Source of the DNA: Chrysochromulina tobinii
Taxonomy: Eukaryota; Haptophyta; Prymnesiales; Chrysochromulinaceae
Assembly: GCA_001275005.1 (NCBI GenBank)
Contig: JWZX01002260.1
Coordinates: 1-24,975 of the forward strand
Length of the DNA stretch: 24,975 bases
Direction of reading: 5' to 3'
Under the pieces are notes generated by a model that worked only from the letters and a program-made list of their open reading frames with translations, was not told where the DNA came from and ran no database searches. A program made the translations under genes and the position numbers. Position 1 is the stretch's first letter; each line of letters starts with the position of its first letter. Shown piece after piece: positions 9,416 through 17,627 of the stretch.

Positions 9416-9885
9416 CGCGTGACTGTAGCATTCGAATCTAGTGATTAATAGAAAGCCCTCTTTGATGTTCTACGCCCTGTGACCGGCTGACGAAATCGAA
9501 TACCGCCGCGTGGTGGTGAGAAGCGCGGCACATGCACATGAGATGCGACTGCGGCCCGTTGCCACAGTAACGCCCTTCGCAAGAGACCAGCGAGCAGCGG
9601 CTCTTGCTCTCACTGTCTCACACGCCCAGTGTCTCCTCCCCTCGTCGCCGCGTGACCGCGACACGGCCGTGCCTCTGCCCTGTCCCGCCACGCGCAACTT
9701 GCCCAGGTTGATAGTGCCCTCCGTCCCTACACGTCCCCTCCGGCCCCGGCGTGCCCCGCTCTCGCGGCTGCCCCGCTCAGGTGCGATTCCGGTTTAGGGA
9801 GGGGCTGGGGTGTGAAGGGCTGGAGTGTGAATGAGTCTCGCCGCTCAGTCCCAGCGCCTGCGCCGCCCAACGCTCGGTGCTCAGC
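9416..9885. other. Convergent intergenic region, 3' UTRs
   Basis: These 470 bases lie between the stop codons of two convergent genes. No coding frame with consistent third-position bias is visible on either strand, and I see no repeat or hairpin of note. A GATTAATAGAAAG stretch shortly after the stop at 9415 could lie near a poly(A) site, which I cannot confirm. Confidence 0.3.
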
Positions 9886-11409
9886 TCAGCGCCAGTCGGG
9901 CTTCGATGGCGGCGGCGGAGGCATCTGCTGCCGGGCTTGCTTGACCGACTTGGCGATGCGCGTAATGTACGCGGGAGCCTCGTGGGTCTGCGGCTGAAAG
10001 GTGCACTCGGCGAGCTCCTGCGCCAAGGAGCGATCAAGGGAGATCAAGGGGAGATCGATGAACAATCAACGGCCATCAGTAATCCAGGTCAATCATGGGC
10101 GAGCTCAAGGGAGATCGCACCTGGCTCTCCTGCGCCTCGCGCACGACCGCAGTCAGCTGCTCCTTGAGCCGCATGTGCTGTCGGACCCTCGCCAGGTAGG
10201 ATTGTGGCTCCGAATGGACCTTGAGCCGACTCTGCACGCCGGGCACTTCGTTGATGTGCGGCTTGAATGTGAGCCCTTCCTGGCCCTTCTCTTCGGCCAC
10301 GGCGCGTTTGGTCTCATACAGGCGCACTCGGCGCTGCGCGTCGCCCATCGAGCGCTCCTCGCAGGTTCGCCCTTTGCGTGCGTGGGCGCTGAGCGTGATC
10401 TGCGGGTGGAAGGTGCACTGCTCGGCCTGATCGGAGGGCAGAAGCGTGGAACCGTCGCCTCCTCCCAGGGACGAGAGGGTCTGCTGCTTGCGCCGCTCTG
10501 CCTGCTCCGCCACCTGATGAGGGAGGCAATGAATGGCGTCATCAGAGGTCATCAGAGGTCATCAGAGGTCATCAGAGGTCATCAGAGGTCATCAGAGGTC
10601 ATCAGAGGTCATCAGGTCATCAAGAGGCCAGCATGGTTCTCCGCCTGCTCCGCTACCCGCTCAAGAAAGCTCTTCGAAGCGTCGTGACGAGCGTCTGTTG
10701 TGGAACCCTGCTGACGCCTCATCTCGGCACCCTCCGAGCCGAGATTGCCAAGATCTCGCTCGGAGCCCGCTATCGGTGGCGGTGGCGGCAGGCCGGCCCC
10801 GTCGCTCGCGCGCCGCACGCCGCGCAGCAACTCATCGCGCTCCTTGGCGATCGTCTCCGCGCGCTGCTGCTCGGCCATGCGCTTGCGGTGTAAGTGCGCC
10901 GCTTGTCGCTCAAGGAAGCTGGCGAAGACCTCATCGGCTTTTTCGCTCGCGCCGCCGGGCGACGATGGCGGCCCCTTCGGAGCCACCCCGCTGCCGCGCA
11001 AGGGGGCCGAACCAAAGCTTGCGGAGCGAGTCAAGCCGCGCCCGGGCGGCGCCTGAGAGGGTGAGGGTGGAGGCTGCCTAGAGAGTCGCAGGTGCGCCGG
11101 GTCCTCTAGGTAGTCCGCGACAGCATTGGAGAGGGAGCGCGGCATACGATTGACAGCTGGCGAGAAGGTGCACTGCTCGAGGCCGGTGGGCAGCGGCAGC
11201 GGGCGCGAGGGCGAGGGGGCTCGATAGCGCGAGGCGACATTGGTCGCCACGTTCGTGCGCAGCGGTTTATTGGTCTCGGGCTGGAACGTGCACTGCGACT
11301 CCTCCTGTTGACGTTTCTCCTCGCGCTTGGCCTCGAGCGCCTCGTGCTGCGCGATGCGCGCCTGCGGCTGGTACAGCCGCGAGATCACGTGGCCGCGAGC
11401 GCTCTGGCT

Positions 11410-11442
<33 letters not shown>

Positions 11443-12098
11443 CTCGCGCGCGCTGCTCGCCCCGTCCCGAGCGCCGCCAAAAGAGGCCCGACGCGCAGAC
11501 GGCGACGGCGCCACCTTGGGCGCAAACGTGCACTCGGCCATCTCGCGCTCCTCGAGCTTGCGCCGCCGATTCTCGTTCTCGACATCCACGTGCTTCTTCC
11601 AGTCCTTCGTGTAGTTGAAGAAGGCCTCGGGATCTTCCACCTTGCTCTTGCTGTGCGCGCCACTTCGGCTGTTCGTGCGCGGGTGGAAGGTGCAATCCTC
11701 CGCCTCGCGCACCAGCAGCTCCTGCTGAAGCCGCATGGCTCGCAGCTGCTGCATCTCCGCCGCGCGATTCAGCTGCGCCATCGACGAGGTCACGCTCCCC
11801 TCGCCGTCGTGCCCGGCATCCTGCTCGTACGCATGCTCATCCGCATGCTCATACGCTGGCATCGCGCCCGTCGGAAGAGCCGGGGCCGGCACGGGTGCGG
11901 CTTCCAGAGCGCGGCGCTTCTCATCGATCACTTTCTGCGAGACGAAAGCGAGCAGGTCAATTCAGGGACGGAAAGACGCTCACGGCTACCTGCCGGGGGA
12001 TGTTTAGGCAGCGCCCGGCTGCGCTTTCGATCAGCGAAGCTGCGGCGCACCTGAATAAGAGCCAGCGCGGCAGCTTGGCCTCCGACTGCCTGCGCCAT
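9886..12098 (-). CDS. Coiled-coil protein with seven CTFxP motifs (four exons, 616 residues)
   Basis: Exons are 12098-12051, 11934-10657, 10513-10121 and 10017-9886; all three introns are phase 0 and the whole frame is open. The short first exon (MAQAVGGQAAALALIQ) is inferred from the donor at 12050 and the acceptor at 11935. Motifs read DCTFHPRTN (about residue 97), ECTFAPKV, QCTFQPETN, QCTFSPAVN, QCTFHPQIT, LTFKPHIN and ECTFQPQTH, separated by Glu/Arg-rich helices and Ser/Pro/Gly linkers with one poly-Gly run. Such 'CTF-x-P' repeats are common in large protist cytoskeletal or flagellar proteins, so a microtubule or basal-body role is a guess. The repeat spacing is irregular. The start is the weakest part of the model. 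Confidence 0.75.
10018..10120 (-). repeat. Intron 3 of the CTFxP gene
   Basis: Donor CAG|GTGCGA, acceptor TTGGCGCAG. It contains TGATCTCCCT-type units near both ends and a duplicated GAGCTCGCC beside the acceptor exon. The last exon begins ELAECTFQP, giving the seventh motif, which supports the junction. Confidence 0.65.
10514..10656 (-). repeat. Intron 2 of the CTFxP gene: 10-bp minisatellite with TCATCAG cassette
   Basis: About eight near-identical units of plus-strand AGGTCATCAG lie at 10540-10620. The host segment at the donor (GTAGCGGAGCAGGCGGAG) and at the start of the next exon (GTGGCGGAGCAGGCAGAG) are copies with two mismatches. The join is SFLER-VAEQAERRKQ. Confidence 0.8.
11935..12050 (-). 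other. Intron 1 of the CTFxP gene (ordinary type)
   Basis: Donor CAG|GTGCGC and acceptor CGTCTCGCAG, 116 nt, without minisatellite or introner core. It is proposed because the next exon opens right after an acceptor with no ATG near, and an ATG at 12098 gives a phase-matched 16-residue start. Confidence 0.5.
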
Positions 12099-12301
12099 AG
12101 ACGCTCAAGCGGTGCCAACGACCTCGGCGCTTGAGTGCGGCGCCTCAATGGACTCGGGCTTTTGAGACGGTGCGAAGCCATCGAACTCGACCGTCAAAAC
12201 GTTTCACATTCACAGTCACAGACCTTCAAACGCCCTCTCGCCGACGATTTCCCATCGATCGACTTCCACTAATCCACAGCCAAGGCTTAGCCTGCATCGA
12301 T
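12099..12301. promoter_or_regulatory. Short tandem intergenic region between RNF10-like gene end and CTFxP gene start
   Basis: These 203 bases carry the 3' UTR of the RNF10-like gene and the promoter/leader of the downstream minus-strand gene. The part around 12195-12290 is less GC-rich. No TATA box or clear poly(A) signal is evident. Confidence 0.3.
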
Positions 12302-14583
12302 TCAGCTGCGAGCGCGCTGGCCGGTGTTGGAGATGAGCGAGATGCCCTTCTTCCGGCTGCGCGCGCTCGCCATGACGCTCGCCGCTCCTCCGGCCGCATC
12401 GCCCGTCGGGCTCGGCGCCGTCGTGGGCGTCGGGATCGGCGCGTGCGCCGCCGCCGCCGCCCACGACGACGCCAACGGCGGCGGCGGCGCCTCGTCGGCA
12501 TCTCCCCCGTCGAGATCGGAAGACCGGGCAGGCGACGCTGCCCTCGCGCAAGCCGCCGCCGCCGCCGCCGCCGCTGCCGCCGCCGCTGCTGCCCGCCGAG
12601 TGCGGTTGACCGGCCGTCGCGACGGGCGCTGTGGCGGGCGCTGTGGCGGCGCGCTGCGGTGTGAGGAGGTTCGCGGGCGAAGAAGCCCTGAAGGAAGGCG
12701 AGCACTCTGGGGTCTTGTTGCTGTTGCGCAAGGACTGAGCGCTCGAGGCGCCGTGCTGAGCGCTCGAGGCGCCGCCGCCGCTGCTCACCGACGCGTGTGC
12801 GGTGCCAGCGACGGGCCAGGGGGAGGGCCCGTGCAAGGGGGAGGCGCCGGGGGAGGCGCCGGGGGAGGCAGCCTGCGCGAGCGTCGGCCCCGAAGCACCA
12901 AAGCCCTCGTGCACCATGCGCGCGAACGAGGGCACTTGGCTGCGCTCCTCCTGCTGCGCCTGCCACTGTGCTTCCCATTCGGAGGTGATGGAGATCTCGA
13001 TGGCCTCGCGGGCGAGCTGCTGCCTCCGGCGGAGTGCCTCGATCTGTGAATGTGAATACCGGGTGCACACGGGAGCCGAGAGCGCGCTGTGGTGAGCACT
13101 TGCATGCAAGGCAGGCCATCAGTGGCAATCAACGGCAATGAACGTACCTTGTCCATGCTGAGCAGCTCCAGCTCACTTGCATGCAAGGCAGGCCATCAGA
13201 GGCAATCAACGGCAATGAACGTACCTTGTCCATGCTGAGCAGCTCCAGCTCGATGGCCATCGTCGACTTACCAGCCTTGGACGCGAGCTGCTGTGTCTCA
13301 CGCTCGCGCTCTCTCTGCTCGCGTTGCTGCCGCGCTGCCTCCTTGGCGGCCTTGCGCCGGCGCTCGGCACGGCGCGCGATCTGCTCGGCTGCGCCCTCGA
13401 GAGTGGCGGGAGAGACGAGTTTCGTCAGATCGAGCTCGGCGATCACCACCGAGCAGCCCTGATGAGGGAGGCAATCAGACGTCCTCTGTGATCAACAAGA
13501 GGTTGCTCGGTCGTGCAGCCCTGATGAGGGAGGCAATCAGAGGCCATCAGAGGCAATCAGCTCGACGTGCTCGGTCACCTGCGGAAGGTGGGAGAGCCAA
13601 CGGAAGCGTAATCAGAGGCAATCAGAGGCAATTAGAGGCAATCAGCTCGGTCGTGCTCGGTCACCTGCGGAAGGTGGGAGAGCCAACGGAAGCGCTTGCG
13701 CACACTCTCGTCGGAGAGCTTCTGCGGCGTGAGCTCGACGATCGGAGCTCGCACCTGATGAGGGAGGCCATCAGGCGTCCTCGGTGATCATCAAGAGGCC
13801 ATCCAGAGGCCATCAGGGGCAGAGGCGAGATGCAGGGGTGACCAAGGGAGATCAAGGGAGATCAAGGGAGATGCGCACGAGCTCAGGGCAGCTCGACACG
13901 CTCCCAAACTCGTCCAAGAGCAATCAAGGGAGATCAAGGGAGATGCGCACGAGCTCAGGGCAGCTCGACACGCTCCCAAACTCGTCCAAGAGCATCCGCG
14001 TGCACATCATGTCCGCAAAGATCAGCTGACCGTCCGCCGCCTGCAGCAGCAGCTGCCCTTCCTCCCTGGCTCCGCCGCCGTCCCGAGCGCCGTCCAGGGC
14101 GCCGTCCCCGGGCGCCGTCCCGAGCGCCGTCCCGAGCGCCGCCCTCCTCCTTCGAGCGCTCTCTCGTCGGCGCCGACGCCGGCTTCCCCACCATATTCAC
14201 ATTCACAGACGCCGGCTTCCCCTCCATATTCACATTCACAGACGCCGGCTTCCCCTCCATATTCACATTCACAGACGCCGGCTTCCCTTCCACACTCCCT
14301 ATGGCTATCTTGCTTGGGGTGGCGAGGCTCCACTTTCGGTGGAGCGCCTTGACGTGCGCTCGTGCCTGATGAGGGAGGCAATCAGAGCTCATGAGGGAGG
14401 CAATCAGAGGTCCTCAGAGGTCCTCAGCGCCTTGACGTGCTCTCGTACCTGATGAGGGAGGCAATCAGAGGTCATCAGCGCCTTGACGTGCTCTCGTACC
14501 TGGCGCAGAAATCCGAGCGTCTCCTCGTCTTCGGCGCTGTACACGACAGTGGGCTCCGGCGGCGCGGCTGCAGCTGCTGCCGC

Positions 14584-14614
<31 letters not shown>

Positions 14615-16719
14615 GCCGGTGCTGCTGCTGCTGTGCTCGCCGTCCTTCCCGCCTCTGCCGCCGAACGTTGACGAAGCATCTCCGCGAGATTCCGCGGCGC
14701 CGGCTTGGGCGCCTGGGTGGCGCTCGACACGGCGCGAGCGCCGGGTCCTTCGGCGGCGGCGGCAGCGGCGGCGACCGCCTGCGAGAGAGCGCCGCGAGCG
14801 CCGTGGTGAGCACATGCATGCAAGGCAGGTCGTCATTGGTCATCAGTGGTCATCAGTGGTCATCAGTGGTCATCAGTGGTCATCAGTGGTCAGCAGTGGT
14901 CATCAGTGGTCATCAGTGGCCACACCTGCGCGAGAGCCGCGTCGCGCAGCTCCTTCTCCGCCGCGTCGAGCTGCGACAGCTGCGACGCCACAAGACTGTC
15001 AAACGAGCGCACCTGTGGGGAGGAGAGGGCGCCGTGGTGAGCACTTGCATGCAGCTGCGACGCCACCAGACTGTCAAACGAGCGCACCTCGGTGAAGCCA
15101 AGCAGGCGAGGGCCGGGCTCCACAGCGTCTTCCACAGTGGAGGCGACCTCTTCGAGCCTAAAAAGGAAGCCCGACGGACCGCCTTTTTCGTGCAGGCTCA
15201 GACGCCGAAAGTCGACTGGCGGGCCGCCCTCCTTGACCGGCTCGACGCGCGCGAGGCACACGGCGCGCAGCTCACCTGTGGTGGAACGGGGCGCCGTGGT
15301 GAGCACTCGCATGCAGGGGCCAGGGTCGTCTCAGACTAAAGGCGAGCAGCTCACCCTGGAGGACAGGAGCCAGGCAGAGCGGGCAGGTGCACGCCTTGCC
15401 CGACGCATCGCACGCGGAGTGGTAGCGCAGCGCGCACACGAGGCAGAGGACGTGCCCACACCTGTGGGAGTTGGGCGCCGTCGTGAGCACTTGCATGCGC
15501 ACACGAGGCAGAGGACGTGCCCACACCCGTGAGGATGCGGCGCGAGTGTGGGGGAGGTGGGCGCCGTTGTGAGCACGTGCATGCGCGCACCCGTGCAGAT
15601 GCGGCGCGACCGGCGGCTCCGCGAGGCAGATCGGGCAGCGTATCGCCTCCGACGACGCCAAGCGCACCTGTGAGGGAGATCAGCGCCGTGGTGAGCACTT
15701 GCATGCGAGGCCAAACGGGCAGCGTATCGCCGCCGACGAGGACGCCTAAGCGCGCGCATTGCGCGCACGACGTCCCAGTCGACCGGCACGTCCGAAAGGC
15801 ATCAGAGGTCATCAGAGGCACTCAGAGGTCATCAGGAGGTCATCAGAGGTCATCAGAAGTCATCAGAGGCCATTCACACCGCGCGCACGACGTCCCAGTC
15901 GACCGGCACGTCCGGGGAGGCGCGATGGATGCGATAATCACCGCCGGCGGGCACGAGCAGCTGCAGCTTCGAGGCGCGGTAGCGCGTCCTCTCCTCCACC
16001 CGACTACGCGCCGTCGCGGGCACCGCGGGCGCGATGCGGGCGCGCCTTGGCGGCGCCTCCGTCGATAAGAGCTCGGCACGACCGCTCAGCGGCTGGAAGT
16101 TGAGCAGATGTGACGCGTCGCGCTGCCCGCGTCGCGCTGCCCTCGTCGCACCGTGGCTGCCGCCCTCGGACACGGACCATTCATAGCCGCAGTCCGTCTT
16201 GACCCAACGTCCTCGGACCTCGGCGCCGGCGGGCCCGCCGCTGCCGCCACCGCCCGCTGGCAACGCCGCCGCGTGCGGCTGCTGCGAGCTGCGCCCGGCA
16301 TGGCGCTGCCCGACGCCACACATAGCGCACATGTCGGCACTGCTCTGGTTGCTGTACGTGCACACCGCGCACGCCCAGTGCGCATGGATGGGACCGTCGC
16401 CATCGCTGCGATGGCCACCCTTGCCGTTGCCGCCGCCGCCTTTGCTGTTGCGAACTCCGCCTTTGCCGCCCTTGCCGTTGCCACCACTGCGAGGCGTGTT
16501 GCACATGGAGCACGTGGTCGCACCGGGTTCCTCGTTTATGAATGTGCAACCCGTGCAGGCCCATGAGCCAACGGCGCCGCTTCCACGGCCAGCATCACCG
16601 CTGGCGCGCGAGTGCCCGCCGCCACGACCGCCGCGCTTGCCACGGCTCCCCTGCGATGGTGATGCCGTTTCGTGCAGCGGTGCAGGTTCAAGAGCGGGAG
16701 GGGCCGCCTCGGAGATCAT
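12302..16719 (-). CDS. RNF10-like RING E3 ubiquitin ligase with two RanBP2-type zinc fingers (ten exons)
   Basis: Exons: 16719-15889, 15667-15591, 15461-15355, 15275-15088, 15012-14926, 14778-14500, 14365-13951, 13754-13665, 13458-13225, 13043-12302, about 1,015 residues. RanBP2-type fingers lie at residues 53-77 and 115-136 (WACTGCTF, WACAVCTY). SHLLNF precedes a Pro/Arg-rich part; VDWDV leads into a C3HC4 RING with C288, C291, C304, H306, C309, C312, C329, C332. Further on, a QAADGQLIF segment, RFRWLSHLP, a Glu/Arg coiled coil and SFARMV follow the order found in animal RNF10, which ubiquitinates 40S ribosomal proteins during translation stress. Extra G residues near 14105-14108 and 12541-12543 break the frame in exons 7 and 10; both exon lengths exceed a multiple of three by exactly one. 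An in-frame ATG at 16833 is an alternative start, but the DNA between is AT-rich and leader-like. Confidence 0.82.
13044..13224 (-). mobile_element. Intron 9 of the RNF10-like gene: introner core with 77-bp tandem duplication of the exon border
   Basis: Positions 13098-13174 and 13175-13251 are adjacent 77-bp copies with one mismatch. Each holds the exon's last bases (SMDK), the donor GTACGT and the intron's first part including GCATGC. The acceptor GTATTCACATTCACAG at 13044 departs from the CCCCACAG norm. Splicing from the upstream donor gives SMDK-IEALRRRQQ in frame. Confidence 0.8.
13459..13664 (-). mobile_element. Intron 8 of the RNF10-like gene: stacked TCATCAG introners
   Basis: Two TCATCAG cassettes (13459 and 13521) sit in one intron. 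A 43-bp exon end is repeated identically at 13566-13608 and 13652-13694, with AATCAGAGGC units between. Splicing the outermost donor (GTGACC) to the last acceptor joins SHLPQ-GCSVVIAELDL, which fits the RNF10 family. Confidence 0.8.
13755..13950 (-). mobile_element. Intron 7 of the RNF10-like gene: 72-bp perfect tandem duplication of the exon border
   Basis: Positions 13851-13922 and 13923-13994 are adjacent 72-bp copies that look identical. Each contains 44 bp of exon end, the donor GTGCGC and 28 bp of intron with GGGAGATCAA units. The acceptor is a TCATCAG cassette at 13755. The upstream donor gives SCPEL-VRAPIVEL in frame. Confidence 0.82.
14366..14499 (-). mobile_element. Intron 6 of the RNF10-like gene: triple copy of exon start plus TCATCAG cassettes
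   Basis: The segment containing GCGCCTTGACGTG and the following splice region occurs three times (about 14344, 14428 and 14479). Each is next to or near a TCATCAG-type cassette (14366, 14388 with an altered CTCATGAG end, 14449). The outermost donor GTACGA to the acceptor at 14366 gives FLRQ-ARAHVKAL. Confidence 0.78.
14779..14925 (-). mobile_element. Intron 5 of the RNF10-like gene: type A core plus TGGTCATCAG minisatellite
   Basis: About nine TGGTCATCAG units at 14834-14920 lie next to the donor GTGTGG; one unit reads CAGCAG. The core with GCATGC and TGCTCACC lies at 14779-14821, with acceptor CTCTCTCGCAG. I saw no long exon duplication here. Confidence 0.75.
15013..15087 (-). mobile_element. 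Introner (core type A) with 38-bp flanking duplication, intron 4 of the RNF10-like gene
   Basis: Host segments 14977-15014 and 15052-15089 match at 37 of 38 positions and flank the core 15013-15052. The copy supplies the donor GTGCGC, also the first hexamer of the next exon. Splicing keeps GFTE-VRSFDSLVASQL in frame. Confidence 0.87.
15276..15354 (-). mobile_element. Introner (core type A), intron 3 of the RNF10-like gene
   Basis: Core 15276-15314 with GCATGC, TGCTCACCACGGCGCC and TTCCACCACAG. Host copies of about 14 bp at 15263-15276 and 15342-15355 differ at one position. Donor and next exon both start GTGAGC. A split Gly codon is restored (VLQG-ELRAVC). Confidence 0.82.
15462..15590 (-). 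mobile_element. Double introner with one dead acceptor, intron 2 of the RNF10-like gene
   Basis: Two type A cores lie in tandem: 15546-15584 and 15462-15498. A 31-bp host segment is identical at 15432-15462 and 15497-15527; another of about 23 bp is similar at 15524-15546 and 15588-15610. The first core ends CCCCCACACT instead of CCCCACAG, so only the second offers an acceptor. The join HLHG-CGHVLC restores the RING Cys-His pair. Confidence 0.85.
15668..15888 (-). mobile_element. Composite introner, intron 1 of the RNF10-like gene
   Basis: From the donor GTGCGC at 15888 it holds an AGGTCATCAG-type minisatellite (about 15799-15870), a copy of the previous exon's end (around 15764-15793, the DVPVDWDV codons), a diverged copy of the next exon's start (15706-15755) and a type A core (15668-15706). 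Both neighbouring exon edges have thus been duplicated into the intron. The splice joins VDWDV-VRLASSEAIRCPIC. Confidence 0.82.
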
Positions 16720-16870
16720 CACCGGAGTTCGGGAAGATGAAGCGCATTCGCGAGTAAAGTTTTTTGTGATGATGTTTTTGAGAAAATCTTCATGGGACAG
16801 TCGGACCCTCCCCCCAGCGGCGATCGCCGACATTGACCCGGTCTGACCAAAACAAGACCTGACACGTGAG
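16720..16870. promoter_or_regulatory. Compact divergent promoter between RNF10-like and polyQ genes
   Basis: Only 151 bases (or 37, if the upstream ATG at 16833 is used) separate the two start codons. The section 16755-16790 is strikingly A/T-rich for this window. A CACGTG palindrome (G-box/E-box type) lies at 16863-16868, three bases before the plus-strand ATG. That position suits a transcribed leader better than a classic upstream element, so its role is open. Confidence 0.4.
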
Positions 16871-17364
16871 ATGCGGACCTGGAATGTACTCGCCGTGTGC
16901 CTGCTCAACACGCTGCTCATCGCGGCCGATACGCAGCCGGAACTCCCGGGCGGCAGTGCGGTTCGGCGCGCGGCCGAGCGCTACGCGGTGCCCGAGGCCG
17001 TCGACGCCGAGCGCATCGCCGAGGTCGACCGACTCGTGGCCGCCGCAGCAGCGGCCGTAGAGGAGCTGCCCTTTGGTCATGGCGCTCGTGACGAGCTACG
17101 GGCGCTACGCGGCAAACTGCTGAGCTTACGCGACGCTGCAAGCGTCACCGCGCCGCGCGAGTGGGACGCGATGCTTTCCGCCCTCCTAGAGTCGAAGCAC
17201 TCTGGTGTCGATGACCTTACGGGGCTGCTCGAGGCGCACGCGGCCGTGCCACCGGGCGAGATGGATGCCCTCGCGCAGGCCCGGCCGAGGGCAGCGAAGT
17301 TGCCGACGGGCAGCCTGGACAGCGCCGAGTGCGACGGCAACGAGGCAGCCGGCGGGCGCCGCTT

Positions 17365-17439
<75 letters not shown>

Positions 17440-17558
17440 GCCGCCGCCGCTTGAGGCAGCTGCACGCCGGCAGACGAAGCTGCCGCCGCCCGTGCCGGCG
17501 CAGGAGCGCAGGGCGTCGCGCGCCGAGGTGGAGCCACCTCCGCTCCCCAGCACGAGCC

Positions 17559-17627
<69 letters not shown>

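Noticed and set aside
12216-12560. RNF10-like C-terminus in the unshifted frame to the stop at 12216
   Set aside because: That reading loses the G/C third-position preference and the basic tail typical of RNF10; the frame ending at TGA 12302 keeps both and matches the exon length excess of one base.
15433-15610. Treating the inner exon copies between tandem cores as extra coding exons
   Set aside because: They duplicate neighbouring exon sequence almost exactly and would repeat part of the RING finger; skipping them gives a canonical C3HC4 spacing.
16720-16833. Extending the RNF10-like protein to ATG 16833
   Set aside because: The frame is open, but the segment is A/T-rich with poor third-position bias and nearly touches the divergent gene's start. 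I kept it only as an alternative.
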